Source of the DNA: JACKBK01 sp963707275
Lineage (GTDB): Bacteria > Chloroflexota > Anaerolineae > JAAEKA01
Reading direction: 5' to 3'
Length of the DNA stretch: 64,000 bases
Assembly: GCA_963707275.1 (NCBI GenBank)
Contig: CAVPPH010000003.1
Location: forward strand, 558,001-622,000
Part shown: in pieces, positions 1 to 10,300 of the stretch
How positions within the stretch are numbered: the stretch's first letter is position 1
How the letters are laid out: each line of letters starts with the position of its first letter
The notes under the pieces: model-generated
Database searches by the model: none
Seen by the model: only the letters and a program-made list of their open reading frames with translations
What the model was told of the DNA's origin: nothing
Translations under genes and position numbers: made by a program

Positions 1-812
1 AGGCCGAAGTCGAAGGGCCGCTGCTGGCCCCACCAACCGGTCAGCGGGTTGCCAAGCTGCTCCTGCAAGTCGCGCCGCACGTAGAGGAAGGCCGGCGAGC
101 CAGGGCCGCCATTGAGATACTTGTAGGTGCAGCCGATGGCCAGATCCGCGCCTGCGCCGTTCAGGTCCACCGGCACCGAACCAGCCGCGTGGCTGAGATC
201 CCACAGCGTCAGCGCGCCGGCCTCGTGCGCCGCCGCGGTCAGCGCGACCATGTCATAGAGGTAACCGCTCTTGAAGACGACGTGCGACAGCGTCAGCAAC
301 GCCGAGTCGCCATTCAACCGCGCCTTGATCGCTCCCTCAGGCCCGTGAATTCCATCGGGCGAGGCAACCACATCGATGCGGTGCTGCCCGCCCAGCAGAT
401 CGGCGATCCCTTGCAGGATGTAGAGGTCGGATGGGAAGTTGAGGTCGTCGGTGACAATCGCGTGGCGGCCGGGGCGGGCGCGCAGGGCAGCCACGGCCAG
501 CTTGAACAGGTTGACCGAGGTCGAGTTGGCGACGATCACCTCGTCCGGCTGCGCGCCGATGAGCGGCGCGATCTTGGCGCCGATGCGTTCAGCCGCGGCC
601 CACCAGCCCTCGTTCCAGCCGCGGATCAACCGCTCGCCCCACTGCCGCTCTACCAGATCGGCGGCGTGATCGATGCTGGCGCGCGGCAGCCGCCCCAGCG
701 AGTTGCCGTCCATGTAGATCAGGTCGGGGTCGGCGATGACGAAGCGGTCACGGAAATGCGCCAACGGATCGGCCGCATCCAGTTCGCGTGCGTAGTCGAT
801 GTCGGTTCTCAT
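1..812 (-). CDS. kynU: Kynureninase (partial, N-terminal 270 residues)
   Basis: PLP enzyme that hydrolyses L-kynurenine (or 3-hydroxykynurenine) to an anthranilate plus alanine in tryptophan catabolism. The C-terminus runs off the left edge. Read on the minus strand from ATG at 812, the protein shows YMDGNSLG near residues 33-40, DLNFPSDLY, SHVVFKSGY, the WDLSHAAGS motif (about 203-211, containing the Asp that pairs with the PLP ring) and YKYLNGGPGSPAF with the Schiff-base lysine near residue 230. This order and spacing are those of KynU rather than of other fold-type I aminotransferases. No frameshift is seen in the visible part. An AAGGA lies about 12 nt before the ATG. No other kynurenine-pathway gene is in the window. 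Confidence 0.93.
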   Translation of the reverse strand, partial: MRTDIDYARELDAADPLAHFRDRFVIADPDLIYMDGNSLGRLPRASIDHAADLVERQWGERLIRGWNEGWWAAAERIGAKIAPLIGAQPDEVIVANSTSVNLFKLAVAALRARPGRHAIVTDDLNFPSDLYILQGIADLLGGQHRIDVVASPDGIHGPEGAIKARLNGDSALLTLSHVVFKSGYLYDMVALTAAAHEAGALTLWDLSHAAGSVPVDLNGAGADLAIGCTYKYLNGGPGSPAFLYVRRDLQEQLGNPLTGWWGQQRPFDFG

Positions 813-1006
813 GAGTGGTAAATCCTTGCCGCGTGTCGCATCGTGCGTCTACTCGTGACTCCGACTCGTCGGAGCACTCTGCGCAGATGAAGGCGTCGCG
901 GACTGGCGAGTAAGAGACGGTCGAGTAGGAGCGGAAGCGAGCACGGTAGGAAGCGAGGGATCCGCTTTTCCCTCGTTTCCCTTCTTTCCCTCAGTTCCCC
1001 TCCGCC
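813..1006. other. Intergenic region, polypyrimidine tract, possible weak terminator
   Basis: Non-coding gap between hmgA (stop at 1007) and kynU (start at 812), both leftward. A CT-rich run lies at about 966-1005. A short inverted repeat, CGAGGGA about 954-960 with TCCCTCG about 969-975, could act as a weak terminator for hmgA. No promoter could be assigned with confidence. Confidence 0.4.
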
Positions 1007-2554
1007 TCACCGGTTGCGCCCGTACCGCTCGTGACTCGAAACCCAGTCCGACGACGAGATGGCCGACGCGAGGCTGATCTCACCGGCCAGGGCGACGGCG
1101 GCCACGATCTCGGCGAAGCGGTAGACGGTGCCGCGGCCGTAGCAGCCCATCAGTTCCAGGCACTCGCGCTGCGTGGCCAGGCTGGTGCCGCCGCCGTAGG
1201 TTGCCACGATCAGCGACGGGATGGTCAGCGCCATGTAGAGGTCGCCGTCGGGCGTCAGCTCGGTGTAGAGGATAGCAGCCGACGACTCCGACACGTTGGC
1301 GACGTCCTGGCCGGTGGCGATGAACATCGCGGTGATGCCGTTGGCCGAGTGCAGACCGTTGTTGTTGGCGCCCGACAGAATCGCGCCGACGTTGGCGACG
1401 TTGTAGTGGTAGAAGAGGCTCTCCGGCTCGACGCGCATGTGCTGGATCAGGACATCCTTCTTGACCGTTGCCTCGGCCACGACGCGCTTGCCGCGTGTGT
1501 GCATCACGTTGACCTGCGACGCCTTCTTGTCGGTGGCCAGGTTCGACTCGAGGTAGAAATGGCGAATCGGGCTTGCGTCGTAGTTGTCGATGATCCAGCT
1601 GCAGGCGGCGAAGGTGGCGCGGCCCACCATGTTCTGCCCGGCTGCGTCGCCCGTGGTGTAGTTGAAGCGCAGGAAGGCGAACTTGCTGGCCAGGTAAGGA
1701 TCGATGTATTGCAGCTTGGCAATGCTGGAACTCGCCTCGGCCTCTTCGCGGATATGGTCGAGATTCGCCTGCACCCAGACAACGAAGTCGCGCGCCTGGC
1801 GCGCGTCGTCGAAGACGAAAACCGGCGCGCGCTGCATGGCATCGCCGATGACCGACACCTTGACACCGCCCGACAGGTTGAGGATCTTCATGCCGCGGTT
1901 ATAGGACGCGACCAGTGTGCCTTCCGCCGTGGCCATCGGCACCACGAACTCGCCCTGCGCGTGCTCGCCGTTGATGGTCAGCGGGCCGGCGAAGCCGATG
2001 GGCACCTGGGCCACACCGGTGAAGTTCTCGACATTGCCGGCGGTGATGTGTGGATCGAAGGAGTAGTTGGGGATGTGCTCCAGCTTCTTGCCAGTGAACT
2101 CCTCGATGAACTGCTGGCGCGCCTTGATGATCTCCGGCGAGTAGTTGTCGGCGTTATCGCGCGGAATCTTGATCCGCTTCTCCTCTTCCTTGACGATGGA
2201 GCCATCGACTTTGAGCGTCAGGCTGCCGAAGGGCTGCGCGTCGAACTTGACCTCGATGCGGTGCTTGCCGTCGGCCAGCGGTTCGATGTCAGCCACGATG
2301 TCCAGCGTCTTGCGCAGCGGGAAATCGACCGGCGTTGCCTTGAGGTCCGCAGGTAACAGAACCTCGCCGGTGTCCAGCACCAGGGAAAGCTTGCTGACCG
2401 GCACCGGCTGCCCGTCGAACGAGACGCCGTTCAGAGCGGTCACGGTCGCATCGCTCAGCCGGTTCTTCAGGGAAAAACGCACGCCGTCGGCGCTGTTGCG
2501 CAGGCTGCCAAAGGTGTAAAGCTGCTTCAGCACCATGCTGGGGATCAATGCCAT
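1007..2554 (-). CDS. hmgA: Hydroxymethylglutaryl-CoA reductase, class I type, with N-terminal extra domain
   Basis: Reduces HMG-CoA to mevalonate, the committed step of the mevalonate route to isoprenoids. ATG at 2554 is chosen because AGGAGG lies 8-9 nt upstream; the reading frame stays open further but without a ribosome site. The protein is 515 residues. The catalytic core begins around residue 165 with ENFTGVAQVPIGFAGPL (catalytic Glu), then ATDKKASQVN (Lys), GDAAGQNM, GQDVANVSE (Asp) and a C-terminal SSHERYG (His), so the four classical catalytic residues are present. Residues 1-130 form a beta-rich segment (YTFGSLRNSADGVRF) absent from typical HMG-CoA reductases; its role is unknown. 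The gene diverges from rho and has its own promoter. No other mevalonate gene is visible. Confidence 0.93.
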   Translation of the reverse strand: MALIPSMVLKQLYTFGSLRNSADGVRFSLKNRLSDATVTALNGVSFDGQPVPVSKLSLVLDTGEVLLPADLKATPVDFPLRKTLDIVADIEPLADGKHRIEVKFDAQPFGSLTLKVDGSIVKEEEKRIKIPRDNADNYSPEIIKARQQFIEEFTGKKLEHIPNYSFDPHITAGNVENFTGVAQVPIGFAGPLTINGEHAQGEFVVPMATAEGTLVASYNRGMKILNLSGGVKVSVIGDAMQRAPVFVFDDARQARDFVVWVQANLDHIREEAEASSSIAKLQYIDPYLASKFAFLRFNYTTGDAAGQNMVGRATFAACSWIIDNYDASPIRHFYLESNLATDKKASQVNVMHTRGKRVVAEATVKKDVLIQHMRVEPESLFYHYNVANVGAILSGANNNGLHSANGITAMFIATGQDVANVSESSAAILYTELTPDGDLYMALTIPSLIVATYGGGTSLATQRECLELMGCYGRGTVYRFAEIVAAVALAGEISLASAISSSDWVSSHERYGRNR

Positions 2555-2618
2555 GGGATAGTATCCTCCTCGTCGAGAAAAGTGTTTGTATATCGTCGTG
2601 TCCGGGAAATCTGGCGGG

Positions 2619-2647
2619 ATTATAGCACAACAGACCAGCTCGAACAA
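2619..2647 (-). promoter_or_regulatory. Predicted promoter of hmgA
   Basis: On the minus strand TTGTTC (2642-2647), 17 nt, then TATAAT (2619-2624). A 65-nt leader follows before the ATG at 2554. Seen by eye; not tested. Confidence 0.6.
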
Positions 2648-2678
2648 TCATCGCAATTTCTTTGGCAACGCGGCTGTG

Positions 2679-2707
2679 TTGGCGTGTACGGCTCCTTGTG
2701 ATAGAAT
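2679..2707 (+). promoter_or_regulatory. Predicted promoter of rho
   Basis: TTGGCG (2679-2684), 17-nt spacer, TAGAAT (2702-2707) on the plus strand, about 48 nt upstream of the chosen rho start. It lies back to back with the hmgA promoter. Confidence 0.5.
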
Positions 2708-2754
2708 AGGAGCATCGACCGTTCACCACCGCATTGTGTAAGAAGAGGGTTCAA

Positions 2755-3978
2755 TTGACCAACGGTAATACAAGCGCCTATCGCGGCGCGCAGGCCGCCG
2801 ACGCGATTTCCGGCTGGCGCAGCCAGGCCAGGCAAGAGCAAGCCTGGCATCCCGAGCCGGCGCCCTATCCGCCTGAGTTGCAGTCGGGAGAAGAGCCGGT
2901 CTATGGCTATCTGGCCCTGAACGCCAAGGGCTGGGGAAATCTGCGTCATCAGGCCGCAACCGGCCCGCAAGACCCGTTCGTGCCGGCCGCCCTGGTGCGA
3001 GACATGGGACTGCGCGAGGGAGATTATGTCGATGCGCTGACTACCTGGAGCGACCGCGGGCCGGCCGTAAACATGGTTTGGCGCGTCAACGGCCACGGCG
3101 TCAGCAATCTGCAGCGCAGGCCAGTCTTCGAAAACCTGACCGCCATCCACCCGGAGCACCAGATCGCGCTGGGCAACCACCCCGAGGCCATCACCGGCCG
3201 CGTGCTGGATCTGATCGCGCCCATCGGCCGCGGACAGCGCGGCCTGATCGTCGCGCCGCCCCAGGCCGGCAAGACCACCGTGCTGGAACACATCGCCCAG
3301 GGCGTTCTGATGGACCCCGATCTGGAGCTGTTGGTCTGTCTGGTGGGCGAGCGGCCGGAGGAGGTCACCATGCTGCGCCGCTCGATCCAGGCCGAGGTCG
3401 TCGCGGCAGACCTGGACGCGCCGCAAACTGAGCAGGCTGAAATAGTCGATCTGGTGATGGCCAACGCCCGCCGGCTGGTGGAAGCGGGCCGCCACGTGGT
3501 GGTGCTGCTGGACAGTCTGACGCGGCTGGCGCGTGTCCACAACATGGCGACCACCGGCCGCGGCCGCACGCTGTCGGGCGGCATGGAAGCCTCGGCGCTG
3601 GTCCCCGTGCGGCGCATCTTCGGCGCGGCGCGTGCAGTGGAGGAGGGCGGCAGCCTGACGCTGATCGCCACCTGTCTGGTGGACACCGGCAGCCGGCTGG
3701 ACGATCTGGTCTACGAGGAGTTCAAGGGCACCGGCAACATGGAAGTCCACCTGGACCGGCAACTGGCGCAGCTCGGCTTGTTCCCCGCGGTCAACATCCG
3801 CCGCTCCAGCACCCGCCGCGAGGGCCTGCTGCTGGACGAGGCAACCATGGAACTGGTGGTCAACGCCCGCCGGCAGTTGGTGCGCATGAGCGACGACGCC
3901 GCGCTGGCCGATCTACTGGCCGCGCTCAAGACCTACCCCGACAACCTGCAAGCGCTGGAAGCCGTGGCGTTTAGCTGA
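2755..3978 (+). CDS. rho: Transcription termination factor Rho
   Basis: Hexameric RNA-dependent ATPase that terminates transcription. The start is taken as TTG at 2755 because AGAGGG (2744-2749) sits 5 nt upstream; an in-frame TTG at 2734 would add seven residues but lacks a site. The 407-residue protein has a short N-terminal RNA-binding region (GYLALNAKGWGNLR, then a VPAALVRDMGLREGDYV segment), Walker A APPQAGKTT (about 175), GERPEEVT with the catalytic Glu, Walker B VVVLLDSLTRLARVHN, the Q/R-loop region GRTLSGGMEASAL and DTGSRLDDLVYEEFKGTGNMEVHL. The usual DERPEEVT is GERPEEVT here, a mild change. The frame is intact. It ends 12 nt from the convergent cupin gene, with no clear hairpin between. 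Confidence 0.93.
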   Translation: MTNGNTSAYRGAQAADAISGWRSQARQEQAWHPEPAPYPPELQSGEEPVYGYLALNAKGWGNLRHQAATGPQDPFVPAALVRDMGLREGDYVDALTTWSDRGPAVNMVWRVNGHGVSNLQRRPVFENLTAIHPEHQIALGNHPEAITGRVLDLIAPIGRGQRGLIVAPPQAGKTTVLEHIAQGVLMDPDLELLVCLVGERPEEVTMLRRSIQAEVVAADLDAPQTEQAEIVDLVMANARRLVEAGRHVVVLLDSLTRLARVHNMATTGRGRTLSGGMEASALVPVRRIFGAARAVEEGGSLTLIATCLVDTGSRLDDLVYEEFKGTGNMEVHLDRQLAQLGLFPAVNIRRSSTRREGLLLDEATMELVVNARRQLVRMSDDAALADLLAALKTYPDNLQALEAVAFS

Positions 3979-3990
3979 CGCAACCGGGCG

Positions 3991-4356
3991 TCATATCCAC
4001 GCGTCTGCGGGCGCGGTCATGTCTCCGCCCACATCGCCGGTGTTGACCGTGCCGGCCGGCTCGATCAACAGCACGCTGCATTCCTCGGCAGCACACGGCC
4101 GGTGTTCCACCCCTTTCGGCACAACCACCATCTCGCCGCTGTTCAACGTGACGACGCCGTCACGGAATTCGATGGTCATGGTGCCGTCGAGGACGATGAA
4201 GACCTCATCTGTCTCCGGGTGGCTGTGCCAGACGAACTCGCCCTGGATTTTCACCAGCTTGAGGTGCGTGTCGTTCATCTGCGCGATGATCCTGGGGGAC
4301 CAGTGCTCGGTGAACAGTTGCAGCTTGTCCTGGAAGTTAGTGACTTCCTGCGTCAT
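3991..4356 (-). CDS. Small single-domain cupin protein
   Basis: 121-residue one-domain cupin of the kind with a double-stranded beta-helix and one metal site. The metal-motif region reads VWHSHPETDEVFIVLDG (His, His and Glu in the order expected for cupin motif 1), followed by GEMVVVPKGVEHRPCA (motif 2 His). Substrate unknown; such proteins often bind sugars or small acids or act as sensors. ATG at 4356 has GGAAGTG upstream and overlaps by 4 nt (ATGA) the inferred stop of the large cyclase/ATPase gene, so the two are probably translationally coupled. As sequenced, the upstream gene's TPR frame also runs straight into this frame, which makes an apparent fusion. I think that is an indel artefact. 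Confidence 0.85.
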   Translation of the reverse strand: MTQEVTNFQDKLQLFTEHWSPRIIAQMNDTHLKLVKIQGEFVWHSHPETDEVFIVLDGTMTIEFRDGVVTLNSGEMVVVPKGVEHRPCAAEECSVLLIEPAGTVNTGDVGGDMTAPADAWI

Positions 4357-7126
4357 GGTTTCACTTCCGATTCTTTCAGCGCAAGGGCCACTGTCTCGTC
4401 CAGACTCTATCCGCGCCCCTACAGCCATAGTTCGATCGCGCTCATGCAGCCCCATTTCCGCCTCGAGATAGGCCAGCGCCTCATCGAATTCGAGCTGTTC
4501 CGGAGGAAGGCGCATGCTCTGTTCCGATTCGCGGAAAGCCTGGGCCGCGCCCAGTAACATGGCAGCGCGATCGTAGTGCGCCTGATATGCCGCGACCATT
4601 CCAAAACACTCCAACTGATGAATGACCGCGGATTTGCCCTCTGCGTCCCGGAAGAACAGGATAGTTTGGCGGTAAACAGCCTCTGCTCCTGCATAGTCGC
4701 CTAACATGCGCTTCATATGACCGGCTTCGCTGAGGGATATATACATAAATGGTCTATCGCGTACAGCTTCAAAGAGTTTCGCCGCTTCGTCAAAATAAAC
4801 CTCGGCTTCAGCCCAATCTCCTTTGCCGCGTTCGGCCCAGCCTTTGAGGTAAAATGACATAGCATTCACCCAGGGATTCCCGACTCGGTCGGCCAATCGG
4901 ATGGCTTCCTCCGTATAGGCCAGCGCCTCTTCGTTCCTTCCCTGGAATGCAAACATCGGGGTAAATGACCCCAATGTCATCATGCGCAAGAAATCCAGAC
5001 CATGCTGCTGTGTGATGTCCAGCGCCTCCTGGGCAACGCCTGCCGCGATTTCGAATTTGCCGAGCTGCAGCAGGACAACAAGCAGCATGTTCAGGCCGAA
5101 AGCCTGCATTTCCACCGCACCAGTCGCCTGGGCCAGCGAGACACCCCCTTCCAGCAGGTGACGCGCCTCGGGACTTCTTGCCCTGTCCAAAGGTGGCGGC
5201 TCCCAGAGAGATCAGGGCGCAGGCAAATCCTCGCTCGAATTCAGCACCCGGTTCACTGTCCAGTTGCATGCGTGCTTTTTCTACGACTTCTCCCAGCCAA
5301 CGGTAGCCATCGGATACGAAGAACCAATAGCGCTGGACAAGTACCGACGCTGCGCTCATCCGCAGAGCCAGATCCAGACGCGATTCCAGCGCCCATTCAC
5401 GGGCCATCTTGGCGTTATCCGACTCCCGCAGGAAACGTTCCAGCCAAAACAGCATGTCTCTCCCTTGCAGCGCTTTGGAAAGTCGTTCACTGTACTGCGT
5501 GAAGTATTCGGCGTGCCGGTCGCGCAGACGTTCAACTTCTCCGGCGTCAAAGAGGCGGTCGCGGGCGTACTGGCGGATGCTCTCGAGCATGGTGTAGCGC
5601 ACATCGCCGTCGGGAAAGCGCTCCACGACTACAAGTGACTTGTTGATGAGTTGCTCCAACTGGTCGAGGACATCGAACTCATCCCGTTGTGAATCGCTGC
5701 AGACTGCCTGCGCTGATTCCATGGTCCACCCGCCTGAGAAAACCGACAGGCGACGCAGCAGGACATGTTCATGCTCATTGAGGAGATTCCAGCTCCAGTC
5801 GATCAATGCCTGCAAGGTCTGTTGACGTGGCAAGGCCGTGCGTTTCCCGCCTGTTAACAGCCGGAAGCGGTCGTTCAGCCGCTCGGCGATCTGTTGTACC
5901 GACATCATCCGCAGCCGGGCAGCAGCCAGTTCCAGGGCAAGGGGGATGCCATCCAGCCGGCGGACAACCTCCGCAAGGGCAGGTGCGTTGTCTGTGGTGA
6001 CCTCAAAACCTGGCTGAACTGCCCGTGCACGGGCCAGAAACAACTGAACCGCCTCGGAGCTGCCGATCTCGTCAACTGCCAGGGACTCTTTTCCCGGCAA
6101 GGACAACGAGGGAATCTGGAGCGTGGTTTCACCCGTGATAAAGAGCGCCTCGCGTCCTGTGACCAGGATCTTAAGGGCAGGGCATTGCGTCAGCAGATGT
6201 TCCGCCAGTTCAGCACTCTCGCGGACCAGGTGTTCCACATTGTCGAGCAGGAGCAGCAAGTCCTTGTGGCGCAGGTAGTTCGTCAGCGTCTCAAGAACTG
6301 GGCGGCCGCGCTGAACCTGAACGTCAAGAGCCGCGGCTACCCGGTCGGGAATCAGCTCAGGATCGGTGAGCGGGGCAAGTTCGACCAGCCAGACGCCATC
6401 CGCGTAGTCCCCAACAACTTCTTCAGCGACCTGCAACATCAGGCGGGTCTTGCCCGTACCGCCGGGGCCGAGCAACGTCAGCAATCGCGTGCCCTGCAGC
6501 AAACGTTTGACCTCGGCGATTTCCTTGCCGCGCCCGATGAAGGTGGAGAGCTGGCGCGGCAAGTTGTGTTTGTACGTAGCCAGCGATCTCAGCGGAGGAA
6601 ACTCGGCGACCAGATCGGGATGACAGAGCTGGAAGATGCGGCTGGGTACCGCGATGCCTCTGAGACGGTGTTCTCCCAGATCGGACAGTGTACACCCTTG
6701 TGGCGGGCGGCTCTTAATGAGCGTCGCCGTGGCTTCGGAGAGCAGGATCTGCCCGCCATGCCCCAGCCCCATGATCCGCGCAGCCAGGTTGACATTCGAA
6801 CCGTAGAAATCGCCCTCGCGCTCCTGGCTCTCACCCGTGTGCAGTCCCATGCGCACCTTGAGCGGCCCGGCCGCCTCGAGCCAGGATTCGGCGCCGATCG
6901 CCTGCTGCCCGGCCAGCGCCGCGGCGACGCCGTCAGACGGCGAGTCGAACGCCGCGTGAAACCCGTCCCCGGTCGTTTTCACCACCCGTCCGCCGTGCTG
7001 CTCGATGATGGCGCGCATCAGCGCGTCGTTGCGGGCAGCAGCTTGCTGCATTTCCTCGGGGAATTGCTCCCAGAGCGGGGTGCTGTTTTCGAGGTCAGTA
7101 AAGAGGAAAGTGAGAAGGGATGTCAC
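4353..7126 (-). CDS. Adenylate/guanylate cyclase domain - STAND ATPase - TPR regulator (frameshifted)
   Basis: Multidomain signalling protein of about 920 residues from ATG 7126. Residues 1-170 are a class III nucleotide cyclase domain: FTDLENST (first metal Asp), VVKTTGDGF (adenine-side Lys and second metal Asp) and NVNLAARI (transition-state Asn and Arg), so it may be active. Then a STAND/NB-ARC ATPase: GPGGTGKTR (Walker A, about 220), LLLLLDNVEHL (Walker B), LVTGREAL and GIPLALELAAARL. Then a helical/TPR region to the end. Two shifts interrupt the frame. One is near 5185-5195, where TTT in place of TT would explain it. The other is near 4395-4430; beyond it a different frame reads SLDETVALALKESEVKP and stops at 4353, overlapping the cupin ATG. 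Upstream is non-coding. The family usually senses stimuli through the C-terminal repeats; the ligand is unknown. Confidence 0.82.
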
Positions 7127-7219
7127 AGATCAATGCTCGGCACGCAGCTTTTTTTTTCAGGACATGCGACGTGCCTCAATCAGTGTGCCGGGTGCAGCTC
7201 ATCCCGGCGGCTATCTTAG

Positions 7220-7256
7220 CACGCTCCCCGCGGAATTGCCGCGGGGAGCGTGTTTT
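7220..7256 (+). terminator. Strong hairpin with T-run on plus strand
   Basis: Arms 7220-7233 and 7239-7252 pair perfectly (14 bp, GC-rich, 5-nt loop) and are followed on the plus strand by TTTTTT at 7252-7258. The surface-protein gene to the right and the cyclase gene to the left both run leftward, so the T-run faces away from annotated transcripts. It may work as a stem in either direction or stop antisense transcription. The rest of 7127-7300 shows no gene. Confidence 0.65.
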
Positions 7257-7300
7257 TTCCTTACCTGACAAGGCGCGCTGAGTGGATCGGTCTGCTCAGC

Positions 7301-10300
7301 CTATGGCGCAAGAGAGCGCCTGCGACGCCGCCATGCCAGGACACCTCCCGCTGCCACCACCGCTGCCAGCAGCATCGGCGGCACCAGCGTCCGGTCCGCC
7401 TCGCTGGAAGCAGCCTGCAAGCTGTCCAGCCGCACTGCCGTCGGCGGCAGAACGGTCACCGTGGCCACGTCAGTTGCCTGCGCCGTGATGTTCCCTTCCA
7501 CTGGAGCCAACACCGCAGTCCAGGTGGCGGTGTTGACGGTAGTCACCGCGATAGTGGCCGTCTGGGTCATCCAAACCGTGCTGCCGGGCGTCAGCAAGTA
7601 GGGGAAGTCCAGCAGGATGTTCCCCAGTTCCGTATCCACCAGATCGTGCAGGTTGAAGGGTGTGTTGCCCGTGTTCTCCACGAAGTAACAGTAGGTGACT
7701 TCGGTGTTCTCAGGGACGATAATCATGTCCGTGGCCGCGCAGACGTTGGCATCCAGCCCGACCGTCTTGGTGAGGACGATGGCCGGGTCCGGCAGATCAA
7801 CCGTCACCGTGGCCGTGTCGCTGGCCATTGCCTCGCCCGGAGGCAGCCCCGGTCCCTCCACAGGGTTGTAGGCCGTCCAGGTGGCGGTGTTGACGGACGT
7901 AACATCGATGAACGCCGTCTGTGTGACGAACACCGAACTGCCCGGCGAAAGCGAATAGGGGAACGCGTTGAGGATGGTTCCCAGCTCCGTGTCCACCAGG
8001 TTGTGGAAGGTGAGATCGATGTTGCCGGTGTTCTCCACCTCGTAACAGTAGGTCACCTGATCGCCGCCGAAGGGCAGGTTGATGGTGTCCGTGGCCGCGC
8101 AGACGTTGGGATCCAGCCCAACCGTCTTGGTCAACACGATGCTGAACACCGGATTACACAGGGGATTGTTGGGATCGCTGGGCGGCACGGTGATAGTAAC
8201 CGTCGGCGCACCTGCGCCAAAGCCATCCACCGGACTGAAGTCCGCTGTCACCGTGTTGTTGAGAGTTGCGTTCAACTCAACGCAGAGGTCGGGCGTGATG
8301 GTGACCGCACAGTCCACGACCTGCGAGCCAGACTCGCCCGGCCCGAGCGTCGCTTGCGTCAGGTCGCTGCACGTCACCGAGCCGATGTCGATGGACGGGG
8401 TGTCAGTAAACACCGCCGTGCCGGTGACAATCGCTGTGCTGGTATAGGCCACGGTGTAGCTAACCGTGCCCGAACCGCCCGGCAGCGTGACGCTGGTCGG
8501 CCCGTTGACGTCCTTGCTGAGCTCCAGCACCAGCGGCAACTGCTGGTTCGTAAAGGTGCAGGTGATGTTCTCGCCCGGGTCCAGGTTGACCGTGACGCCG
8601 TCGGCGATCAACGTGTAGCCGCCGCCCGTGCAAACCACCGTGGCGAGCAGCCAGTCCGCCGGCACGATCTCGGTGATGTCGTAGTCGCCGCTGGCCAGCC
8701 CGCCGAAGGGTTGCTGCCCACCGTCGTCCAGGCTGAACACGCCCAGGTCGCCCGTGAAGTTGAAGCCGGTGCCGCCGGCGGGGTTGGTCACTTTGGCGAT
8801 GGTGATGCTGCCGGCTTGCAGCGGCGTCGTATCGTCGCCGCAGTTGTCGCCGGGGTTTTGATCCGGCCCCAGCGCGCCATCGTCGCCGATGCAGACTGTG
8901 TTGCTGATCTGAGTAACCTGCGGCGGCAGCGGGCTGACCACGTCCACCGCAAAGGTCGCCGTTCCGTTACCGGCGCCGGCCAGCGCGCCGATGGCCAGCG
9001 TACAGGTGCTGCCAGCGTTGCCGTCCGGCACGCAGTTCCAGCCAGCCGTGCTGGCGCCCGCGTTGAAGGTCGTGTTGGCCGGCACCGTCTCAGTCAGCAC
9101 GACGCCGGCCGCGCCGCCGGTGCCCGCGTTAGTGTAGGCCAGCGTGTAGGCGATGGTGTCGCCCGGCTGGGCCGTCACGTCGCCGTCGGACTTGGTCACC
9201 TGCAGATCGACGCCTGCCTGCGTGTTGGTGAAGGTACAGGTCACCGTCTCGCCCGGCTCCAGGTTGATGGTCGCGATGCGCGTGCCGCTGTTACCCGAGC
9301 TGGGCACGCCGCTCGCGCCGTCGTCGCAGGCCAGGCCGGTCAGGCTGAACAGCGGCGCCGGGTCGTTCTCGGTCACTGTGTAGCTGCCGGCGGTGATGTT
9401 GGCAATCGGCAGCGAGCTGTCGCCGTTGACGTTGAAGCTGGTGCTACCGGAGATGGTGCTGGTGAAGCCGAACGGGGCGTTGCCGTTGGGCACCTGATCC
9501 TTAGCAATGGTGATGGATCCCAACGCCAAGGTCGTGCAGGTCGGATCTGCGCCGCCACCCACGTCGGGGTCGTCGGTGAGAACGCTACTGAGGTCTGTCG
9601 CGCTGATCGTGCCCTGGTTGCAGACCTGGCTGACGATCTGCTGCGGCGTTGTTGGCGTGTCGATGATCACGTCGAAGATGATGGTGACGCTCTTGCCGGC
9701 CGGCAGGGTGCCGATGTTGACGTTGACAGTCTCGCCCGACTCCGGCGCGCGGCTGCCGGATGGAGTTCTGGTAGATCGGTAGATTGGTAGATTGGTCAGG
9801 GGCCGATGCAGGCGTCGCTGCACTGCGCGACAGGAGCGGCAGACTGGTCGATGGGCAGGTTGAAGGCTGATATCTGGCCGGCGGCGCGCGGCTGGCCTGC
9901 ACTGCTGCCGGATGCAACAGCAACCGTACTCGTGGCTACCGTGACGTCTGGCTGGGTATCGGGACTTTCCGGCGCGCTGGTGGGCGTAGGACAGCTCGCT
10001 CCCACGCTGAAATTGATCGTTCCGGCGACACTGACCGCGACGTTGCCGTTGACAGTGCTCAGATTTGGCGCTGGCCCTGTTGGATTGGCCTGCACGACGT
10101 TGTACGTGCCCGCTGTTTGCGATACACGCAGCGGGGTGGCGGAGAAGATATTGGTAAACGCATTGCCGCGAATGTCGGCGCAGGTTGTGCCGGCGATGAT
10201 CTGCCGCACGTGCAAGCCGCGGTCGTCGCGTATCTGGTCCACTGTGTTGTTGGTCACAGTGACGTTTACTGTGCCGGCGGCCACGCTGTTGATGACGAAG

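Noticed and set aside
1031..2356. Open 441-codon frame on the plus strand opposite HMG-CoA reductase
   Set aside because: The opposite strand has all catalytic motifs of HMG-CoA reductase; this frame is a shadow.
3991..5190. A genuine TPR-cupin fusion protein
   Set aside because: An alternative frame restores the usual C-terminal end of the regulator (SLDETVALALKESEVKP, stop at 4353) and the cupin has its own ribosome site and start, so the fusion is probably an indel artefact.
7250..9790. Open 846-codon frame on the plus strand opposite the surface protein
   Set aside because: It is the antisense of a well-supported gene; the predicted product is Arg/Gly/Ala/His-rich, without any recognisable domain or ribosome site, and is open only because of high GC at third positions.
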